From an uncultured Ruminococcus sp. (GTDB taxonomy: Bacteria > Bacillota > Clostridia > Oscillospirales > Acutalibacteraceae): a DNA stretch of 15,852 nucleotides. Both the position numbers and the translations under genes were made by a program. A model generated the notes under the pieces. It was not told where the DNA came from and ran no database searches. It saw only the letters and a list, made by a program, of their open reading frames with translations. Below are positions 13,100 through 15,852 of this stretch, piece after piece (the first letter of the stretch is position 1; every line of letters starts with the position of its first letter). Where the stretch lies: NCBI GenBank assembly GCA_900543095.1, contig UQQD01000029.1, positions 1 to 15,852 of the forward strand. The letters run 5' to 3'.

Positions 13100-13792
13100 A
13101 TGATTAAAATTCAAAATCTTACAAAAACCTACGATAACGGAGCCGACCGCCTTTATGCGGTGAACAACGTATCGTTGGACATCAACGACGGCGATTTCGT
13201 TGTTATTCTCGGACCGTCGGGTTCGGGCAAATCCACGTTTATGAACGTGATTTCGGGACTTGAACGTGCCGACAGCGGAAGCGTTACTTATGATGATATT
13301 GACATAACAAAGCTTTCCGACAGCGAGCTGACAAAATTCAGAAAAGACAACATCGGTTTTATTTTTCAGCAGTATTACCTGCTCCCGAATATGACCGTTG
13401 AAAAAAACGTCAGAATGGGCGCAGACCTTGCGGGCAATACTGATTACCGCCAAATTATCGAAGAGGTGGGACTCGGTGAAAAGATGAAAAAATATCCGTC
13501 TGAGCTTTCCGGCGGCGAACAGCAGAGAGTATCAGTTGCACGGGCGCTTGCAAAAAACCCGAAAGTGCTGTTTTTGGATGAGCCTACGGGTGCGCTGGAC
13601 GAAAAAACAGGACGAGTAATACTCGACTATCTTTGCAGGCTTCACAAGGAGCTCGGATTCACCATTATTATGGTAACTCACAACGAAAATATTGCAGAAA
13701 TGGCAAATACGGTAATTAAGATGAACAGCGGTAACATTGCACAAACCTACACAAACCAATCGCAAAAAACCGCTTATGAGATTGGGTGGTAA
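13100..13792 (+). CDS. ABC transporter ATP-binding protein (MacB/LolD type)
   Basis: This 230-residue complete nucleotide-binding domain has Walker A GPSGSGKS (38-45), Q-loop Gln90, signature LSGGEQQR (136-143), Walker B with D-loop VLFLDEPTGALD (156-167) and H-loop His194. The extended signature and the pairing with an FtsX-type permease place it in the MacB/LolD/BceA group, which usually drives mechanotransmission or export of peptides or lipids rather than import. It lies between the repressor gene and the permease gene, with 4 nt to the latter. Confidence 0.93.
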   Translation: MIKIQNLTKTYDNGADRLYAVNNVSLDINDGDFVVILGPSGSGKSTFMNVISGLERADSGSVTYDDIDITKLSDSELTKFRKDNIGFIFQQYYLLPNMTVEKNVRMGADLAGNTDYRQIIEEVGLGEKMKKYPSELSGGEQQRVSVARALAKNPKVLFLDEPTGALDEKTGRVILDYLCRLHKELGFTIIMVTHNENIAEMANTVIKMNSGNIAQTYTNQSQKTAYEIGW

Positions 13793-13796
13793 CGCT

Positions 13797-14942
13797 ATGG
13801 TGATTAGATTAAAGGATACTGTTAAGCTGTTCGGAATAACCATTATTGCCTGTTGCGCCGTTTTTGTCTGCACGCTGTTTCTGAGCTACAATATCGACCT
13901 TGCGGCAATAAAAGATGAGATATCAACAGAAGCAGGAATGGTGATGTATAACGCACAAGTGCTTATGGGCAGAGTGACTGCTGCCGTTTCAGGCGGCTGC
14001 CTGATTGCAACTTCCGTCGTTATGCTGTTATTCTATGTTAAAAACTATATCGGCACACACGGAAAGGAACTTGGAATTCTCAAAGCACTCGGCTATTCCA
14101 ATATCAAAATTGCAAGGCATTTTTGGATATTCGGGCTTTCTGTATTTGTCGGCTGTATTGTGGGATATATAATAGGGTATCTTTACCTTCCGACATTTTA
14201 TCAAAAACAAGCTCCGGACTTACAAACTCTAATTCCGGAACTCAAAGTGCAGTTTCATCCGTTGTTGACATTTGCCTTGATTGGTGCGCCGACGATTGTT
14301 TTTGCCGTAATATCGGTGCTGTTTGCTTATCTGAAATTGAAAAGCCCCGTGCTTGATTTGCTTCGTGAAAAGCAACATTACAAGCCTAAAATCGGCAGGG
14401 ACGGAAAAGAGGGCATACCTTTCTTGAAAGATTTGCGCGGTGTAACACTCAGAAGCAAAAAGTCACTTGTTTTCTTTGTGGCGTTTTCGGCGTTCTGCTT
14501 TTCGGCAATGGTGCAGATGTCCTTTTCGATGGGCGAGCTTGCGAGTGAAACATTTGCCGTTATGGTTTTGTCCATTGGACTGATTTTAGCATTTGTGACG
14601 CTGTTTCTCTCTCTTTCAAGCGTTGTTAAGGGTAATACAAAGACGATTGCTATGATGCGGGTGTTCGGTTATGACTATACTACTTGCAGCCGATACATAT
14701 TGGGTGCTTACCGTCCGATTTCTTATATTGGTTTTGCAATAGGTACGGTATATCAATACGGACTGCTTCAGCTGATGGTGTCCGTGGTGTTTGCGGATGT
14801 TGAAAATGTACCGGAATACAGTTTCGATTTTAAGGCATTTATTATTACGCTTGCTATTTTTATCGTCGCATATGAACTCGTTATGAACTTCTATTCCATG
14901 AAAATCAAAAAACTGTCGCTTAAAAGCGTTATGCTTGAGTGA
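13797..14942 (+). CDS. FtsX-like ABC permease, internally duplicated
   Basis: This 381-residue membrane protein starts at ATG 13797, with GGGTGG (13784-13789) overlapping the ATPase stop. An upstream in-frame ATG would lie within the ATPase gene. Hydrophobic spans lie at about 12-30, 62-82, 111-131, 157-179, 224-245, 252-275, 303-333 and 346-366. Two halves can be seen, each with the FtsX cytoplasmic coupling motif: KELGILKALGYS (90-101) and KTIAMMRVFGYD (282-293). Each half ends with a similar short tail (PVLDLLRE and LKSVMLE). The large extracytoplasmic domain of MacB or BceB is absent. It should pair with the ATPase to export or displace a hydrophobic compound. Confidence 0.88.
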   Translation: MVIRLKDTVKLFGITIIACCAVFVCTLFLSYNIDLAAIKDEISTEAGMVMYNAQVLMGRVTAAVSGGCLIATSVVMLLFYVKNYIGTHGKELGILKALGYSNIKIARHFWIFGLSVFVGCIVGYIIGYLYLPTFYQKQAPDLQTLIPELKVQFHPLLTFALIGAPTIVFAVISVLFAYLKLKSPVLDLLREKQHYKPKIGRDGKEGIPFLKDLRGVTLRSKKSLVFFVAFSAFCFSAMVQMSFSMGELASETFAVMVLSIGLILAFVTLFLSLSSVVKGNTKTIAMMRVFGYDYTTCSRYILGAYRPISYIGFAIGTVYQYGLLQLMVSVVFADVENVPEYSFDFKAFIITLAIFIVAYELVMNFYSMKIKKLSLKSVMLE

Positions 14943-14957
14943 CGTTAAGGGGTATGC

Positions 14958-14993
14958 AAAAACGGCTTTGTTCGTAAAAACAAAGCCGTTTTT
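14958..14993. terminator. Strong terminator after the ABC operon
   Basis: AAAAACGGCTTTGTT (14958-14972) pairs perfectly with AACAAAGCCGTTTTT (14979-14993) over a 6-nt loop. The A- and T-runs at the ends of the stem make it usable on both strands. Confidence 0.92.
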
Positions 14994-15034
14994 ATATTGC
15001 CAAAATAAATTTTGCCGAGCTGACTGCAAAGATT

Positions 15035-15325
15035 TTACCGTTTTTCTTTTATAACAGGTCTGATATACTTCCAAAATCGCTTGCAGTCGTGATAGAAGTA
15101 AAACACTCTGCCCTGTGCGGTATCAAGCCGATAGCCTGATTTCCGGTAGTCAAACTCCTTCATAGCCTTTTCCATCTCAGCCTCTACCGCAGTGTTTTCG
15201 GTTTCAAAATCAAAGGGTCCGTGTTCAAACACAATGTATTCTCCCTCCGAAACGTCCATTAACTGCATTTGGGGCGGAATCTCTCCGCTGTAATCATTAT
15301 CAAATAATTCATATAAACCTCCGAT
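15035..15325 (-). pseudogene. C-terminal remnant of an AraC-family regulator (GyrI-like effector domain)
   Basis: The open frame codes for 96 residues with the features of the C-terminal effector-binding domain of AraC-type regulators: PPQMQLMDVSEGEYIVFEHG, then a helical VEAEMEKAMKEFDY, and GRVFYFYHDCKRFWKYIRPV at the end. No DNA-binding HTH is present, and the frame is closed by a TAA at 15328-15326, just where the homologous domain should continue N-terminally. No start codon with a ribosome binding site fits: the GGAGG near 15320 serves an ATG in another frame that stops after 17 codons. It therefore looks like a broken gene. A small stand-alone GyrI-like protein starting at ATG 15268 is a less likely alternative. 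Confidence 0.65.
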
Positions 15326-15408
15326 TTATTTTTCTTTATAAATCAGTTGTCATTCCACACATAATGATACCTACGTCAAATTCCAATTTGTATTTCCATT
15401 CATTTTAG

Positions 15409-15852
15409 AAAAGAATTCCTCCTCTCTCAAAGGACAAGTTGGCAAACTGGAAGTATGTGGTACTTGATGAAGCACATACATATAATGGTTCATTAGGTAT
15501 TGAATTATCCATGCTACTTCGTAGGCTGACTGGACTAGCTGATAAAAAACCAAAGTTTATTCTTACTAGTGCAACTCTTGGACAAAAAGGAAAATCGGAA
15601 AAAGACATTGTTAATTTTGCACAGAATCTTACTGCATCTTCATTTGATGTAAATGACATTATATTTGCAAAGCGTATACCACTTACCAATGAAAAGTTAG
15701 AGTATACTGTATCTGGAGAAGATTATATTGAATTATCTAGAAATAGTAATGATAATGATTTGGTTAAGAATATAATATCAAAATATATTAATGTATCTGA
15801 GTCTTCTGTGAGTAGTATGCTATATGACCTACTTATTGCAGATAGAAATGTT
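15409..15852 (+). pseudogene. DEAH-box helicase, N-terminally truncated and running off the right edge
   Basis: A plus-strand frame stays open for 148 codons to the window end. It encodes helicase motif II in NWKYVVLDEAHTYNG and motif III in FILTSATLG, with LLRRL between them, as in superfamily 2 DExH helicases of the large DUF1998/MrfA-like or defence-associated type. Motif I (Walker A) and the preceding ~200 residues that should lie upstream are absent: a TAG (15406-15408) closes the frame and sequence further left belongs to other genes. Codons end mostly in A or T, and the segment is visibly more AT-rich than the feo or mgtE genes. It is either a truncated remnant of an acquired gene or an assembly break. 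The C-terminal half is outside the window. Confidence 0.7.

Noticed and set aside
15405..15689. 94-codon minus-strand frame opposite the helicase fragment
   Set aside because: The plus strand encodes recognisable helicase motifs II and III; the minus frame has none.
1..15852. CRISPR array, tRNA genes, insertion sequences or transposase genes
   Set aside because: No regularly spaced direct repeats, no tRNA T-arm or cloverleaf signatures and no transposase-like protein were found on either strand.

Overview
The window looks like a chromosomal segment of a moderate-GC Clostridia (Firmicutes), most likely a gut Oscillospiraceae/Ruminococcus-type organism. This is inferred from the strong GGAGG-type ribosome binding sites, the TTGACA-17-TATAAT rRNA promoters, the fused FeoA-FeoB with a Cys-rich partner, and the CpXC, C_GCAxxG_C_C and G5/3D-domain proteins. 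No species can be named from the sequence alone.

Layout. The left edge (1-47) is the 5' end of a 16S rRNA gene read leftward, with its leader and a perfect promoter. A multi-pass membrane protein follows (593-1558). Next comes a secreted or membrane-anchored G5/3D cell-wall protein (2005-3156), with a consensus promoter and a distant WalR-like box. The Mg2+ transporter MgtE (3653-5023) sits behind a ~240-nt leader. A leftward coiled-coil hypothetical (5144-5650) and a CpXC zinc-ribbon protein (6008-6706) are divergent. A leftward FkbM-type methyltransferase (6788-7846) lies directly behind a solitary 5S rRNA gene (about 7915-8032), which has its own promoter and terminator. The C_GCAxxG_C_C protein, FeoAB fusion and FeoB-associated Cys-rich peptide (8208-11234) form an iron-uptake operon. 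A leftward APH-fold kinase (11357-12106) is followed by a TetR - ABC ATPase - FtsX permease operon (12479-14942), whose promoter is overlaid by two near-identical palindromic operators.

The right end (about 15035-15852) changes character. A C-terminal remnant of an AraC/GyrI-like regulator lies head to head with an N-terminally truncated DEAH helicase of more AT-rich composition. This suggests the edge of an acquired island, a deletion scar, or an assembly join.

The most distinctive pattern is a small modular intergenic repeat. It has a left box close to TATAATCTAAGTGCA, a variable hairpin core and a right box close to GATTTWA. Five copies and one partial copy were seen, all between genes. 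Some supply a -10 box and leader hairpin, and one doubles as a terminator. I recognise no complete novel multi-gene system. The strongest leads are this repeat family, the mgtE leader with its possible leader peptide, and the truncated helicase at the right edge.
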